NCBI GenBank assembly: GCA_002490465.1 | Contig: DKUB01000043.1 | Location: forward strand, 19,736-58,129 | Direction of reading: 5' to 3' | Source of the DNA: Lachnoclostridium sp. UBA7215 | GTDB lineage: Bacteria; Bacillota; Clostridia; Lachnospirales; Lachnospiraceae | Length of the DNA: 38,394 nucleotides | Part shown: one piece after another, positions 1 to 8,613 of the stretch | How positions within the stretch are numbered: position 1 is the first letter of the stretch | Layout: the number at the start of each line of letters is the position of its first letter | The notes under the pieces: model-generated | What the model saw: only the letters and a program-made list of their open reading frames with translations | Told to the model about the DNA's origin: nothing | Databases searched by the model: none | Made by a program: the position numbers and the translations under genes

Positions 1-761
1 GTCGGAGAAGAATTCCTTTTTAAAGCCCTTTTGTTTGACATATCAATCCAGGAATAAATATAATTCACACCATAATTATGAATAGCCTGTAATTGTATCT
101 TTTTCTCTATGCTATAGGAAATATCTGCGGTTCCTTTGTTATATGTCAAATTATAGTATAGCTTTTTACCCTCTATCCGGTATATTACAATACAGATTAT
201 GTTTCTCTCTTCTTTTTCAATATAAACGGAATTATCCTGAATAAGCCGCTTCATTTGTTCATCCGTAAACAGATGATCTGTTTTGGCATCAAAATTCTCT
301 GCTATCAGTTTCTGTATCTCCGAAAGGTCCTCCTGACTGGCATATTGTCCATAGTTTTCATTATAAAATTTATTCATTCGGTTCTTTTCTAATATTGCTT
401 TTTGTTCCTCATAACCAGGAATCTGTATACCAAAGCGTCCATAAACGGAATACAATTCAAATCCTGTTAAACCAATCCATTTTTTAAAGAATGTATCTTG
501 CTTTTCAATAATATCCAAAATAGCGCCCTCTGGCATTTTCGATAGAGCGTCTGTCAATTCTGCAATATTACAGGAATAAAAAAATACTCTATAAATTTCC
601 ATTTCCCAAATACAAAAAATCACAGTTTCGTCCATTTCACATACGTCAAAAAGGACATCAGAGGCATTATAGGAATAATAATAATTGGTACAGACCTTTT
701 TTTTCTGTTTTCTTATTCGATTCATAGCTTTTGAAATTTCATTTATATTTTTCTTTTTCAT
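1..761 (-). CDS. GNAT-like acyltransferase, C-terminus cut by window edge
   Basis: An open frame runs from an ATG at 761 off the left edge, giving 253 visible residues. The start follows a strong GGAGGGG ribosome site. The C-terminal half has the rhythm of a GNAT domain: a stretch starting ASQEDLSEIQKLI, then a beta-rich part, then an A..YG...I.SWID..NKRAL segment like the end of GNAT motif A/B. The N-terminal half is unrecognised and could be a degenerate first GNAT copy. It is the last visible gene of the left minus-strand operon, 19 nt after the KAS III gene. I infer that it moves an acyl group from an acyl carrier protein or CoA to an acceptor, perhaps an amino sugar. The real C-terminus lies outside the window. 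It has no close resemblance to the two 330-residue GNAT-like proteins nearby. Confidence 0.6.
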   Translation of the reverse strand, partial: MKKKNINEISKAMNRIRKQKKKVCTNYYYSYNASDVLFDVCEMDETVIFCIWEMEIYRVFFYSCNIAELTDALSKMPEGAILDIIEKQDTFFKKWIGLTGFELYSVYGRFGIQIPGYEEQKAILEKNRMNKFYNENYGQYASQEDLSEIQKLIAENFDAKTDHLFTDEQMKRLIQDNSVYIEKEERNIICIVIYRIEGKKLYYNLTYNKGTADISYSIEKKIQLQAIHNYGVNYIYSWIDMSNKRALKRNSSP

Positions 762-780
762 CCGCCCCTCCAAAATCAAA

Positions 781-1845
781 TTACAGATCAGATACAATAT
801 ATTCACAAAAATTCAGATATCCAAGTTTCATAATTGCCGCTGCCCAGGTCAGACCGGAACCAAAACCAGACAGGCAGCAATCATAACTTTTTTCCAATAA
901 GGTTTCCCCAAGATTATAGGCAATGTTAATAGGGATACAACTGCCACTGGAATTGCCAAAATTCTCAACAATATTACACGGCATTTTGGTCTGAGGAATT
1001 TTTAATCGCTCTGCCAGCTTCTGCACCATAAACCGATTGGGCTGATGAAAAAGATACCAGTCCATCTGTTCTTTGCTATACCCGGAATATTCCAGAAGTT
1101 CCTCAATCATAGGCGGGACTTCCTTCTGAACAAAATTAAATACTTTTGAGCCATGCATCCATATTTCATTCAGCGGCGCCATCGTGCCATCGCCAATATC
1201 CTGTAAAACAGCAGTCTCTGGTGTCCTCGGCATTCGGTAACCGCCCGCATGCATAATCAGCGCATCCCTTCCCTTTCCGTCAGAATAGATGCTCGTATAA
1301 ATTTTCTCACTATCCGGAGCATTTTCTAAAACAGTAATGGAAGCAGCATCTCCGCCAAACGAAGGACGGCTCATAGGTGCTTTTGGCTCTTTACGGCACA
1401 AAACATCTCCCGTAAACAAAAGGACTTTACGATTACCCATATGTTCGAGCAGCATACATGCCTGAATAATTCCCAGAACATGCGCAGCGCATCCCTGGGC
1501 AATGTCCATACAGATAACATCATTAGCAAAATTGAAATTGCCGTGGATAATATTGCTCATATGGGGAATAAAATAATCGGGTGTAACGGAAACAACAACA
1601 ATGGCGCCAATTTCCGACACATCTATTTTTTTATTGTCTATGAGATATTGTAATCCATATTCGCAAAAATCCGCTGTGGTTGTATTCGATTTTGCGGCCC
1701 GCCTTTTATTAAATCCCATTATTTTTTTCAGGCGACGTGTCTGAGGAGTGGTAAAGGGTTTTGTTTCCTCATCAAAAATATATTCTGTCTCTGGAAGTAT
1801 CCCTAATACTCCGGATATTTTCTTTCCATGAAATGTCGTAATCAT
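781..1845 (-). CDS. KAS III-like 3-oxoacyl-ACP synthase
   Basis: This is a 354-residue FabH-superfamily condensing enzyme. The KAS III triad is visible: Cys119 in DIAQGCAA, His267 in YLFHQPN and Asn298 in NFGNSSG. A C-terminal glycine-rich SGFGSGLTWA also fits. I chose the ATG at 1845 because AGGAG lies about 9 nt upstream; an upstream in-frame start at 1878 would overlap the end of the SDR gene and lacks a better site. KAS III enzymes condense an acyl starter with malonyl-ACP by a Claisen reaction in the cytoplasm. It is the most divergent KAS of the window: the others share a V/INLGCS active-site motif, while this has AQGCAA, so it probably uses a different starter. It follows the SDR (1863-2621) and ACP (2624-2854), a compact ACP-reductase-condensase trio. 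Confidence 0.88.
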   Translation of the reverse strand: MITTFHGKKISGVLGILPETEYIFDEETKPFTTPQTRRLKKIMGFNKRRAAKSNTTTADFCEYGLQYLIDNKKIDVSEIGAIVVVSVTPDYFIPHMSNIIHGNFNFANDVICMDIAQGCAAHVLGIIQACMLLEHMGNRKVLLFTGDVLCRKEPKAPMSRPSFGGDAASITVLENAPDSEKIYTSIYSDGKGRDALIMHAGGYRMPRTPETAVLQDIGDGTMAPLNEIWMHGSKVFNFVQKEVPPMIEELLEYSGYSKEQMDWYLFHQPNRFMVQKLAERLKIPQTKMPCNIVENFGNSSGSCIPINIAYNLGETLLEKSYDCCLSGFGSGLTWAAAIMKLGYLNFCEYIVSDL

Positions 1846-1862
1846 ACTTTTACTTCTCCTGT

Positions 1863-2621
1863 CTAAACAAGCACGCATCCGTCCACAGCGATAATCTGTC
1901 CCGAGAGATAAGAAGACATCCGGGATGCAAGAAACACACAGACGTCGCCGATTTCACGCGGTTCTCCCAGTCTCCCAAACGGTATATTGCTCAAGTGGTG
2001 TGCCAGATGTTTTTCTCCTACCGAACGCATCATATCCGTATCAATCATACCGGGGGCAATGGCGTTGACTCTTATGTTATGGGGAGCTAATTCCTTTGCG
2101 GCGGTTTTGGTCATGGCGATTACCGCTCCCTTTGTCGATGAATAAACTAACTGCCCCGGATTTCCTGTGATTCCTACTATAGATGATAAATTAATGATAC
2201 TTCCCTGCTTTCTTTTTTTCATCAGTTTGGCGCCCCATTGAAGCAGCTCCATCATGCCAAAGACATTTACGTTATAAATGGAGTCAATTAAAGGCCTGGT
2301 AACAGAACCTATCAGGGCATCCTGCATCACACCCGCATTATTAACCAATGTGTCGATATACCCCTGCTCTTTCTTGATATGCATAATGGCGTCCTTTACT
2401 GCGGCAGAATCCGACACATCAAAATACAGGGGGGTAATATTCACCTCATAGTTATCCATCAATTTCCGGGCGGTATCATCTATGCTTCCCTGTACAATAT
2501 CATTCGCATAAATGATGGCAGCTCCGGCCTTAGCAAAAGACTCCAGCGTGGCCTGTCCCAGTCCTTTTCCCGCCCCCGTGACAAGCGCAACCTGTCCCTC
2601 TAAAAGTTTCTGATATACCAT
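1863..2621 (-). CDS. SDR-family reductase, FabG-like
   Basis: This is a 252-residue classical short-chain dehydrogenase/reductase. The cofactor motif TGAGKGLG sits near residues 15-22, the NNAG motif near 94-97, and the Ser147-Tyr160-Lys164 triad is in LSSIVG and YSSTK. The C-terminal end SGQIIAVDGC is typical of FabG-like proteins. The ATG at 2621 has GGGGGAG about 10 nt upstream. Two nucleotides separate it from the ACP gene before it, and the KAS III start follows 17 nt after its stop, so the three genes are probably translated together. The likely job is NAD(P)H reduction of a 3-oxoacyl-ACP made by the neighbouring KAS III to the 3-hydroxyacyl form; the substrate is inferred from context. 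It is closer to housekeeping FabG in style than the other SDRs of the window. Confidence 0.88.
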   Translation of the reverse strand: MVYQKLLEGQVALVTGAGKGLGQATLESFAKAGAAIIYANDIVQGSIDDTARKLMDNYEVNITPLYFDVSDSAAVKDAIMHIKKEQGYIDTLVNNAGVMQDALIGSVTRPLIDSIYNVNVFGMMELLQWGAKLMKKRKQGSIINLSSIVGITGNPGQLVYSSTKGAVIAMTKTAAKELAPHNIRVNAIAPGMIDTDMMRSVGEKHLAHHLSNIPFGRLGEPREIGDVCVFLASRMSSYLSGQIIAVDGCVLV

Positions 2622-2623
2622 GG

Positions 2624-2854
2624 TTATAATTCTCCCCCATTTTTTTTCACGATATCAGAAATCGCCTGTACCGAATTGAAATTTTCAGGCACAATATCTA
2701 ACGCATCAATTAATACACCAAATTTATCTTCCAATTCCGTAACAAGGGAAATGACATCGAACGAATCCAAAAGACCGTCTTCAATAAAATCCTTGCTTGC
2801 CTTAAAATCAAATTCGGGCCTCAATTCTTCTAAAATACCAAAAATAGTTTCCAT
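2624..2854 (-). CDS. Acyl carrier protein
   Basis: This is a 76-residue acidic, helical protein of ACP size. Ser31 in DGLLDSFDVISL is the expected 4'-phosphopantetheine site. The start follows a consensus AGGAGG. It lies between an adenylating ligase (2866-4395) and an SDR plus KAS III. The simplest reading is that the ligase loads this carrier, or the one at 4435-4653, with a carboxylic or amino acid, and that the KAS and SDR work on the tethered product. It differs from the other ACPs of the window in having DGLLDS where they have WDS or YDS, closer to carriers of the D-alanine or NRPS style. No phosphopantetheinyl transferase gene is present in the window. Confidence 0.88.
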   Translation of the reverse strand: METIFGILEELRPEFDFKASKDFIEDGLLDSFDVISLVTELEDKFGVLIDALDIVPENFNSVQAISDIVKKNGGEL

Positions 2855-2865
2855 AATATTACCTC

Positions 2866-4395
2866 CTAGTCATCTGATTCATTTATTTTCTTACTGAGAA
2901 AAAGCCTGTCTATTTTACCGTTTGTATTTCTTGGCAACTCCTCCATCTCTTTCCAGACAGTGGGAATCATATAACGGGGAAAGAGCCTCCCCAGCTGCTT
3001 TCTAATCTCTTTTCCCTCTAATTTATCTTTTTCAAAAAACAGCACAATTTCTTTTTTCTTATAATTGTAAACGGCACAGCAGTTTTTTACAGCCTTTAAA
3101 TCATTCACAATTACGTGTTCGATTTCGCCAAGCTCAATTCGGTATCCCATATGCTTAATCAAACTGTCTTTCCGCCCTTTAAAATATATGAGGGAATCTT
3201 TTGAACTTTTATACCCGATATCCCCCGTCCGGTATATGAGTTCCGGATACTCATGATTGAGTGGGTTCTGGACAAAAACATCCTGTGTCTTTTCCCAATT
3301 ATTATAATATCCCATACTTAAGGATGTACCTCTGACGCATATTTCGCCTTCCTTATCCAGCCCGCACAGCTGATTCTCATCATCCAACAGTAAGATATCC
3401 GTATTTTTACATGGTATCCCGATTGGCAGCGGCTCATCGTCCTGAAATGACCGGTCTACAATATAATACAGGCAGTCCAGCGTGATTTCTATTGGGCCAT
3501 ACAGATTCGCAAATACCGTATCTGGTAATTTATTTTTCCAGTAATTAAACTGTTTGGTCGGGAACACCTCCCCGGCAAACCAGATTGTTTTTACCGAGGT
3601 CAGTTCTATCCGCGACAACAAGTCCATATTGGCAATATTGACCATGATGGTCGGCACCCAGAACATAAATGTGACTTGTTTATCCTGAAGCTCCTGAAGC
3701 AATTTGACGGGAAAAGCAGCTAATCCGGCATCCAGCATGACGATAGTAGCCCCTTTCGCCATCATCAGGCATATTTCATAATCGTAAATATCAAAAACGA
3801 CTGGTGAAAGAGCGCCAATTATTTCATCTGCGCCAAAATCAAAAGTATCGATGGACCATTTCATAAAGTCAAAAAAACTTTTGTGGTTTAAGACCACGCC
3901 CTTTGGCGTACCCGTTGAACCGGACGTATTAATAATGCAAAAGGGGTCGGTATCTATTTGATGCTCCAATCTTGCCAATACCGCTTCTTTATTTATTTCC
4001 ATTTCAGAATGAAGGGAATCCACATAGATGGTAAAAATATCAGGAGACAATTCAAGCAGCTCCCCCCCATTAGTATCTGTAATCACACCAATTGGTTTCA
4101 TCGTTTTTATAATATTGTTTAATCGTTCTTTTGGCGTCTTTACATCCAGATTGGAAAAGATGTTATGGCTGTATGTAATCCCGATATCGGAATACACAAC
4201 AGCGGTTGATTTAGGAAGCAGCACTGCTATCGGACGGTTTACTGCATCCGTCTTCTCCAGGATAACGTTGGCCAGACGCAGAGCTTTTTGATTTAATTCC
4301 GCAAAAGAAATTTTGTCCTTCCCATGTATAACAGCAATCTTTTCTTCATTCTCTGACACTGTTTTCTGAAAAATGTCTATCCAGTTCTTATCCAT
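2866..4395 (-). CDS. AMP-forming ligase, amino-acid adenylation type
   Basis: This 509-residue ANL-superfamily enzyme has all core motifs. A3 is TSGSTGTPKG, A5 is NLYGPIEIT, A7 is YRTGDIGY, A8 runs from KGRKDSLIKHMGYRIELGE, and A10 is NTNGKIDR with the catalytic lysine. At the A4 position VFDIYDYE keeps the aspartate that in NRPS and DltA-like enzymes holds the substrate amino group, so an amino acid substrate is likely (inference). It should form an aminoacyl-AMP and pass it to a carrier protein. ACP genes lie on both sides (4435-4653 and 2624-2854), which fits. I chose ATG 4395 because GGAG lies 9 nt upstream; the ATG at 4401 is too close to that site. DltA itself is unlikely: no dltB or dltD is present. 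Confidence 0.85.
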   Translation of the reverse strand: MDKNWIDIFQKTVSENEEKIAVIHGKDKISFAELNQKALRLANVILEKTDAVNRPIAVLLPKSTAVVYSDIGITYSHNIFSNLDVKTPKERLNNIIKTMKPIGVITDTNGGELLELSPDIFTIYVDSLHSEMEINKEAVLARLEHQIDTDPFCIINTSGSTGTPKGVVLNHKSFFDFMKWSIDTFDFGADEIIGALSPVVFDIYDYEICLMMAKGATIVMLDAGLAAFPVKLLQELQDKQVTFMFWVPTIMVNIANMDLLSRIELTSVKTIWFAGEVFPTKQFNYWKNKLPDTVFANLYGPIEITLDCLYYIVDRSFQDDEPLPIGIPCKNTDILLLDDENQLCGLDKEGEICVRGTSLSMGYYNNWEKTQDVFVQNPLNHEYPELIYRTGDIGYKSSKDSLIYFKGRKDSLIKHMGYRIELGEIEHVIVNDLKAVKNCCAVYNYKKKEIVLFFEKDKLEGKEIRKQLGRLFPRYMIPTVWKEMEELPRNTNGKIDRLFLSKKINESDD

Positions 4396-4434
4396 GCTCA
4401 TACACTCCATTCGTGTTTATCAGTTATCTTCTTT

Positions 4435-4653
4435 TTATTCAAAGGCCTGCATCAAATCGCGGACTGTTTTATAAGCGCGTATTTCCTCGGCCAAAGGAAA
4501 ACGGTCAAACTTTTCATTTATGACAGAAATAACAGATAATACCGCCACAGAGTCCCATGCCTCAACTTCATCCAAAACGATATCCTCTTTTACTTCTTCC
4601 TCTTCCAACTCAAGAATATCTGCAATTGTCTCAATTTTTTCTTCCCTTGTCAT
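4435..4653 (-). CDS. Acyl carrier protein
   Basis: This is a 72-residue ACP-like protein with many Glu/Asp. Ser35 in EAWDSVAVLS is the predicted phosphopantetheine attachment serine, followed by a helix (SVINEKFDRFPLAEEI) and a final helix as in ACP folds. The ribosome site AAGGAGAG is well placed before ATG 4653. It sits between a KAS III gene (4690-5697) and the amino-acid-type ligase (2866-4395), so it could carry either the KAS product or the aminoacyl group. It is one of six separate ACPs in the window. Having a dedicated carrier beside each condensing enzyme suggests protein-protein channelling instead of a shared pool (inference). Confidence 0.87.
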   Translation of the reverse strand: MTREEKIETIADILELEEEEVKEDIVLDEVEAWDSVAVLSVISVINEKFDRFPLAEEIRAYKTVRDLMQAFE

Positions 4654-4689
4654 CTTCTTCTCTCCTTTTCTTTATTTGCTGTTTTTCAT

Positions 4690-5697
4690 CTATTGGAACA
4701 CATCTCTGTCATCATAAACATAATCACTGGCTATTAACGGCAGAATCGCCTTGGAATCAATTTCTGCATAAACAATTCCCCAGGACAGACCGATGCCAAA
4801 CCCGCACATGAAAAACTTTTTTCTCCCATCCTTTTGGGAATGATTTGCGTGCAGGCAGATTGTCAGCGGGATGGAGGCAGACGATGTATTTCCATAATCG
4901 TCACTAGAGAACAAAACTTTATCAGTAGGCAGTCCGGCCCCCTGCGCCACTCCCTCTACAATCATCCGCTGCGCCTGGTGGAAAACATAGTAGTCCACAT
5001 CATCCCCTGTCAGATGATTTTCTTTTTGAAATTCCTTTACACTTTCCACTACATCATTCAGCCCAAACAATAAGACGGCATTTCCATCCATAAAACCAGG
5101 TTTATTAAATGGCTTATATATGTAATTGGCACGCGTTCCATCACTGTAATGCCGGAATACCATGGAATGATTTTCACAATATTCTAAGGCCGTCGCACTG
5201 GCTGCATCTCCCACTAATAAAGAAGATGTGCTCTTTCCTCCGCCTTCCATCGCATGGCTTTCCCCCACAAGAAGAAGTCCTCTTCCCTTTGTTGCCAACA
5301 GAAGCCCGGCCATTGTTGTGAGTCCCCCCACATAGCCGGAGCATCCTAAATTAATGTCATATACCAAACAGTTTTTCCCTATATTTAACCTCTGTTGAAT
5401 CAAAAAGGCAGTAGCCGGCCTTGAGAGTTCTGGCGACTGTGTAACGAAAATTAATACATCAATATTATCACGGTCCCATTGGAGAAAATCCAGTAACTTA
5501 TCCGCTGCAACTGAAGCAAGATCGGCCGCTGTCTGACCATTTAGGCAAACATGACGGTTTTTAATGCCGGTAAGCTTCACCTGTTTTTTAATTCTTCTGT
5601 TTTCGATTTTTTTTATATAATCCAGATTACAAACCGTATTCTCGGGCACCGCGGATACTATACCCCTTATTTCAATATCATCATATTTTCCCTTCAC
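4690..5697 (-). CDS. KAS III-like 3-oxoacyl-ACP synthase
   Basis: This 335-residue FabH-superfamily protein has an intact triad: Cys119 in DINLGCSG, His240 in YVFHQAQR and Asn270 in DYGNTSSAS. The end CGFGIGLSWG matches KAS III. Translation starts with GTG at 5697, preceded by GGAGGG at 6 nt. It belongs to the same subfamily as the KAS domains at 6962-8602, 15410-17113 and 20637-21632: all begin with a G.Y/F..I.I.G..S/T.VP pattern and carry FHQ(A/G)Q around the active histidine. It sits between two ACP genes. Its predicted reaction is decarboxylative condensation of an acyl starter with malonyl-ACP. FHQAQ replaces the FHQAN often seen in FabH, a mark of this paralog family. Confidence 0.88.
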   Translation of the reverse strand: MKGKYDDIEIRGIVSAVPENTVCNLDYIKKIENRRIKKQVKLTGIKNRHVCLNGQTAADLASVAADKLLDFLQWDRDNIDVLIFVTQSPELSRPATAFLIQQRLNIGKNCLVYDINLGCSGYVGGLTTMAGLLLATKGRGLLLVGESHAMEGGGKSTSSLLVGDAASATALEYCENHSMVFRHYSDGTRANYIYKPFNKPGFMDGNAVLLFGLNDVVESVKEFQKENHLTGDDVDYYVFHQAQRMIVEGVAQGAGLPTDKVLFSSDDYGNTSSASIPLTICLHANHSQKDGRKKFFMCGFGIGLSWGIVYAEIDSKAILPLIASDYVYDDRDVFQ

Positions 5698-5711
5698 AAT
5701 GCCCTCCTTAT

Positions 5712-5930
5712 TTATTCCAGATAGTCACAAATATCTTTTACCGTCTTAAATTCTTCCATCTCGGCAACGGTCAGCCTCTTTCCCATCTCTTTCTTCGCAT
5801 AGGTAACCAGATATAATTTAAAGAAGGAGTCATATTCGTCAAGTTCCTCTAAAACGGTATTTGGCTCCAAATCACCTTTTTCCAATTCCATCATTTCCTC
5901 TAACAGCCCAATTTTTTCCTGAACATTCAT
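5712..5930 (-). CDS. Acyl carrier protein-like protein
   Basis: This 72-residue helical acidic protein aligns with the neighbouring ACPs in length, start (M.(V/L)QEKI..LEE(M/I)M) and end (F.TV.DICDYLE). The predicted modified serine is Ser35 in DEYDSFFKLYL. The residues after the serine are unusual, with two Phe and a Tyr where ACPs usually have Leu and Ser, so its partner or cargo may differ from the rest. It has a good GGAGAGAGG ribosome site before ATG 5930. It lies between an SDR (5954-6709) and a KAS III (4690-5697) in the left operon. I judge it a real carrier protein, with some doubt about which acyl group it holds. Confidence 0.82.
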   Translation of the reverse strand: MNVQEKIGLLEEMMELEKGDLEPNTVLEELDEYDSFFKLYLVTYAKKEMGKRLTVAEMEEFKTVKDICDYLE

Positions 5931-5953
5931 TTTGATTCCTCTCTCCTATATTA

Positions 5954-6709
5954 TTAATATATTCTTCCAGCGCCGACAGTAAAAAGTTCCCCCGTCGTAT
6001 AGACCGATTCGTCTGACATAAGAAACTGCACCTGGGACGCAATAACGTCTCTCGGAATCATTCCCAACGGCTGAACATTCTCTGTATTTCCATCCGTTCT
6101 TCCGCCAGAACCGGCCATACTCTCCAGTAATTTCCCTTTTTCCGCTGCCATCGGCGTACTTACCCCCCCTGGTAATACTGCATTCACCCGAATCCTGCGT
6201 CTCACAAATTCCTTTGCTATCGTCTTCACGTATGAATTTAGGGCGGCCTTCGAAGCAGAATAGCTTGACATCCCAATTTCTGCCGTCAAACTGGCAATTG
6301 ATGATATGGCAACAATAGATGCACCATCGGCAGAATTTCTTTTTTTATAAAAGTTTTTTGCCATCTCTACAAACGCAAAACAGTTAACAACCATCATCCG
6401 CTGCATCTGTGCGGTATCATTGACCTTCACCGGCCATGTGCCATCCATGCCGGCAGAATACACCATGCCATTCAATTTCATCTTGTTCGCCTTACACACG
6501 TCAAAAACCATTTCTATATGCTGGAGATCGAACAGGTCATAGGCAACCGGGAAAATATTGGTTTTGCCCTCATACTGTTTTTTTAAAGACTCCAGCTTGT
6601 CCATATTTCTTCCTACAAGAATCATTCCATCGGCATTCCCTGCCAGTTTATGTACACACGCCTCGCCTATTCCAGATGTCGCACCCGTTATCAGATAATT
6701 ATTGCCCAT
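5954..6709 (-). CDS. SDR-family oxidoreductase
   Basis: This 251-residue short-chain dehydrogenase/reductase has cofactor motif TGATSGIG at 8-15 and triad Ser137-Tyr150-Lys154 in ISSIAS and YSASK. The usual NAG is replaced by SAG near 85-87. The start at 6709 has AGAGG 7 nt upstream. It belongs to the same group as the SDRs at 8614, 9350 and 17133: they share the (K/R)RR(I/Q)RVNA(V/I) segment after the active site and PLG(M/L)I before the C-terminal strand. The probable role is reduction of a 3-oxoacyl-ACP or a related keto group, inferred from being between two ACP genes (5712-5930 and 6719-6940). The region near residues 190-225 carries a longer loop than its paralogs. Confidence 0.87.
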   Translation of the reverse strand: MGNNYLITGATSGIGEACVHKLAGNADGMILVGRNMDKLESLKKQYEGKTNIFPVAYDLFDLQHIEMVFDVCKANKMKLNGMVYSAGMDGTWPVKVNDTAQMQRMMVVNCFAFVEMAKNFYKKRNSADGASIVAISSIASLTAEIGMSSYSASKAALNSYVKTIAKEFVRRRIRVNAVLPGGVSTPMAAEKGKLLESMAGSGGRTDGNTENVQPLGMIPRDVIASQVQFLMSDESVYTTGELFTVGAGRIY

Positions 6710-6718
6710 ACCACACCT

Positions 6719-6940
6719 CTAATCCGGAATATACTCACAAACATCACCAACTGTCACGAATCTTTTTATCTCGTCCGTCGTCAGATTTTTATTATATTTT
6801 TTCTTTATCTCCACAGTCAAAGATAATGTGCTAAGCGAATCCCATTCTTCTACATCTTTTAATATGGTGTCCTCATTTAGAATTCCCTCCTCCACATCCA
6901 TTATTTCTTCCAAAAACTCAATTTTTTCCTGTAATGTCAT
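6719..6940 (-). CDS. Acyl carrier protein
   Basis: This 73-residue ACP has Ser35 in EEWDSLSTLSL as the predicted phosphopantetheine site. ATG 6940 follows AAGGAGAAG. It starts 21 nt after the stop of the KAS III-SDR-like fusion (6962-8602). It is the clear paralog of the right-hand ACP at 15169-15384, which also sits next to a KAS III-SDR fusion: both share (F/M)LEEIMD(V/L)(E/D)EG and EEWDSLS.LSL. The pairing of this ACP type with the fusion enzyme on both sides of the central cassette suggests that they work together. Gene order differs: here the ACP follows the fusion gene, on the right it precedes it. Confidence 0.88.
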   Translation of the reverse strand: MTLQEKIEFLEEIMDVEEGILNEDTILKDVEEWDSLSTLSLTVEIKKKYNKNLTTDEIKRFVTVGDVCEYIPD

Positions 6941-6961
6941 TTTTCTTCTCCTTTTTCTTTA

Positions 6962-8602
6962 TCATATAAAATGTTCAACCGTATCCGATATATGGATAAC
7001 GGATTGGGATACGGCTGCAAATTTCGTTGAAACTAAACACTCTATTGCATTCGTCAAAAAAAATGGCCTTGACAATTTCTGCGGTTCCAAAGAACGTATA
7101 TGTCTATCTATCCATTCTGTGCTGTCACCAATGTCAGGGAACAAATTAAAGCTTTCCGGCACGTATGCCACTGCATTTGCCCTGCATTTGCACTGTTCCG
7201 AAATAGTTTGCATGAATTCCCGGAGTACACTCTCGCCTTTTTCTTCTGATGATACAAGAATCACATTGCAGGTGTCACTCAACATCTCCTTTTCTTTCAA
7301 AAAAGAAACCTGCTCAAGTATTTTCTCCCCCGATTCATTTTCCATGTCAAATATTATGGCATCGTACTTTCTGGAAATATCTTCAGCTGCTTTTTCTATA
7401 TTCCCCAAAAACAGGTCGCAATCCTTCCAAAAAAATTGGGACTTTAATTCTTCCAATGTATTCCCGTCCCCATACAAGCTTATATTACAGCCTGAACGAT
7501 CCAGCTCACGCCCTATTAATTTACATATTTCCGTACAAGGAGACATCAAAAGCGCTCTTCTCCTATACAAACTGCCATAGTGTTTTATGTGCTCATCATA
7601 ATGTTCATCTGTCTCAACAATCGGTAAAATATTCCTAGGTTCTATTTGATAAAAGGAAATCCCCATAGAAAGACCGACGCCAAAACCACAACTGCAAATA
7701 TTTACTGTTTCTTTTCCCAAAAATTTATCGCCATTGTGGCAAATTGTAATAGGCACAGATGCCCCGGAAGTATTCCCATATTCCTCATATGAAGTCAACA
7801 CCTTTTCCTGCGGCAGACGGCATGTATCTGCTATACTGTCTAAAATCAATTTCTGCGCCTGATGAAAACAATAATAATCTATAGCCCCGCCGGATATATT
7901 TATTTCTTTTTCAAAATTCATCAAATTTTCTGCCACATCATTGATGGCATATTCGAATACCACATTTCCTTTCATCATCGTAGAAGTTCTTTTATATTTT
8001 AAAATAGCATCCCACCCGGTTCCATCACTGAAATTACAAAAGGCAAAATGGTTTCCCGGCTGTTTTTCTATCCCTATAGCAGAACCACCTGACCCAAACA
8101 TCATAATATTGATAATATTCTGCTTCTGCGTAACGCCGCCAGGCGGTATGCGAACTAAATCTCCTACCAAAAGCAACGCTTTTGCACCATCAGGCTGGCT
8201 TTGCAGCATTCCCGCTATTGTCTGTATCCCCAAATCATACGCAGAACAACCAAGATTGATATCAAATGCCATACAATCTTTTCCAAGTCCAAGGCGACTT
8301 GAAATGTCAATGGATGTCGAGGGAATTTCATAATCCGCTGTCTGGGTACCAAAGAGCAAAATTTTAATTTCTTTTTTATCCCATTTCAAATGCTCTATTA
8401 CTTTTCCGGCTGCGCATATACAAAGATCAGATATCTTTTGATATCGCCGTGATAAACGGTGTCGATATACACCTGTCATTTTTGCTTGTTTTACAACCCG
8501 TCTCTTTCCAAAAAGGTCAACGTAGTCCATATTGTCCATAACATAAGACGGGACGGCAGAAGCCATACCTGCAATTTTTATATTTGAATACCGGCCTTTC
8601 AT
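6962..8602 (-). CDS. KAS III fused to a degenerate SDR-like domain
   Basis: This protein has 546 residues. Residues 1-330 are a KAS III with intact Cys119 (DINLGCSA), His247 (CFHQAQK) and Asn277 (EYGNTSGAS). Residues about 340-546 align in layout with the C-terminal SDR domain of the paralog at 15410-17113, but the glycine-rich NAD(P) motif reads MSPCTEICKLIG and no YxxxK pair follows the ILVSS strand. I therefore infer a dead reductase domain, perhaps kept for structure or partner docking. ATG 8602 follows AGGAGGAA; the GTG just before it is less likely. The KAS part should make a 3-oxoacyl-ACP with the ACP at 6719-6940, and separate SDR genes (8614, 9350) could supply the missing reduction. 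It is well over the usual KAS III length of about 320-340. Confidence 0.85.
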   Translation of the reverse strand: MKGRYSNIKIAGMASAVPSYVMDNMDYVDLFGKRRVVKQAKMTGVYRHRLSRRYQKISDLCICAAGKVIEHLKWDKKEIKILLFGTQTADYEIPSTSIDISSRLGLGKDCMAFDINLGCSAYDLGIQTIAGMLQSQPDGAKALLLVGDLVRIPPGGVTQKQNIINIMMFGSGGSAIGIEKQPGNHFAFCNFSDGTGWDAILKYKRTSTMMKGNVVFEYAINDVAENLMNFEKEINISGGAIDYYCFHQAQKLILDSIADTCRLPQEKVLTSYEEYGNTSGASVPITICHNGDKFLGKETVNICSCGFGVGLSMGISFYQIEPRNILPIVETDEHYDEHIKHYGSLYRRRALLMSPCTEICKLIGRELDRSGCNISLYGDGNTLEELKSQFFWKDCDLFLGNIEKAAEDISRKYDAIIFDMENESGEKILEQVSFLKEKEMLSDTCNVILVSSEEKGESVLREFMQTISEQCKCRANAVAYVPESFNLFPDIGDSTEWIDRHIRSLEPQKLSRPFFLTNAIECLVSTKFAAVSQSVIHISDTVEHFI

Positions 8603-8613
8603 CACACTTCCTC

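Noticed and set aside
3315..3327. CTTAAGGATGTAC, a match to half of the recombinase core dyad
   Set aside because: It lies in the ligase gene in a conserved coding stretch (GTSLSMGYY) and the second half-site is missing. Likely chance.
2866..4395. Calling the ligase DltA
   Set aside because: No dltB, dltC-dltD arrangement. The neighbours are KAS III, SDR and ACP genes, so D-alanylation of teichoic acid is not supported.
5712..5930. Considering the DEYDS ACP a degenerate, inactive copy
   Set aside because: The serine and the surrounding acidic residues are kept, the gene has a good ribosome site and the length fits. Unusual, but not shown to be dead.
8603..8605. GTG as start of the left KAS III fusion
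   Set aside because: The next codon is ATG with better spacing from AGGAGGAA.
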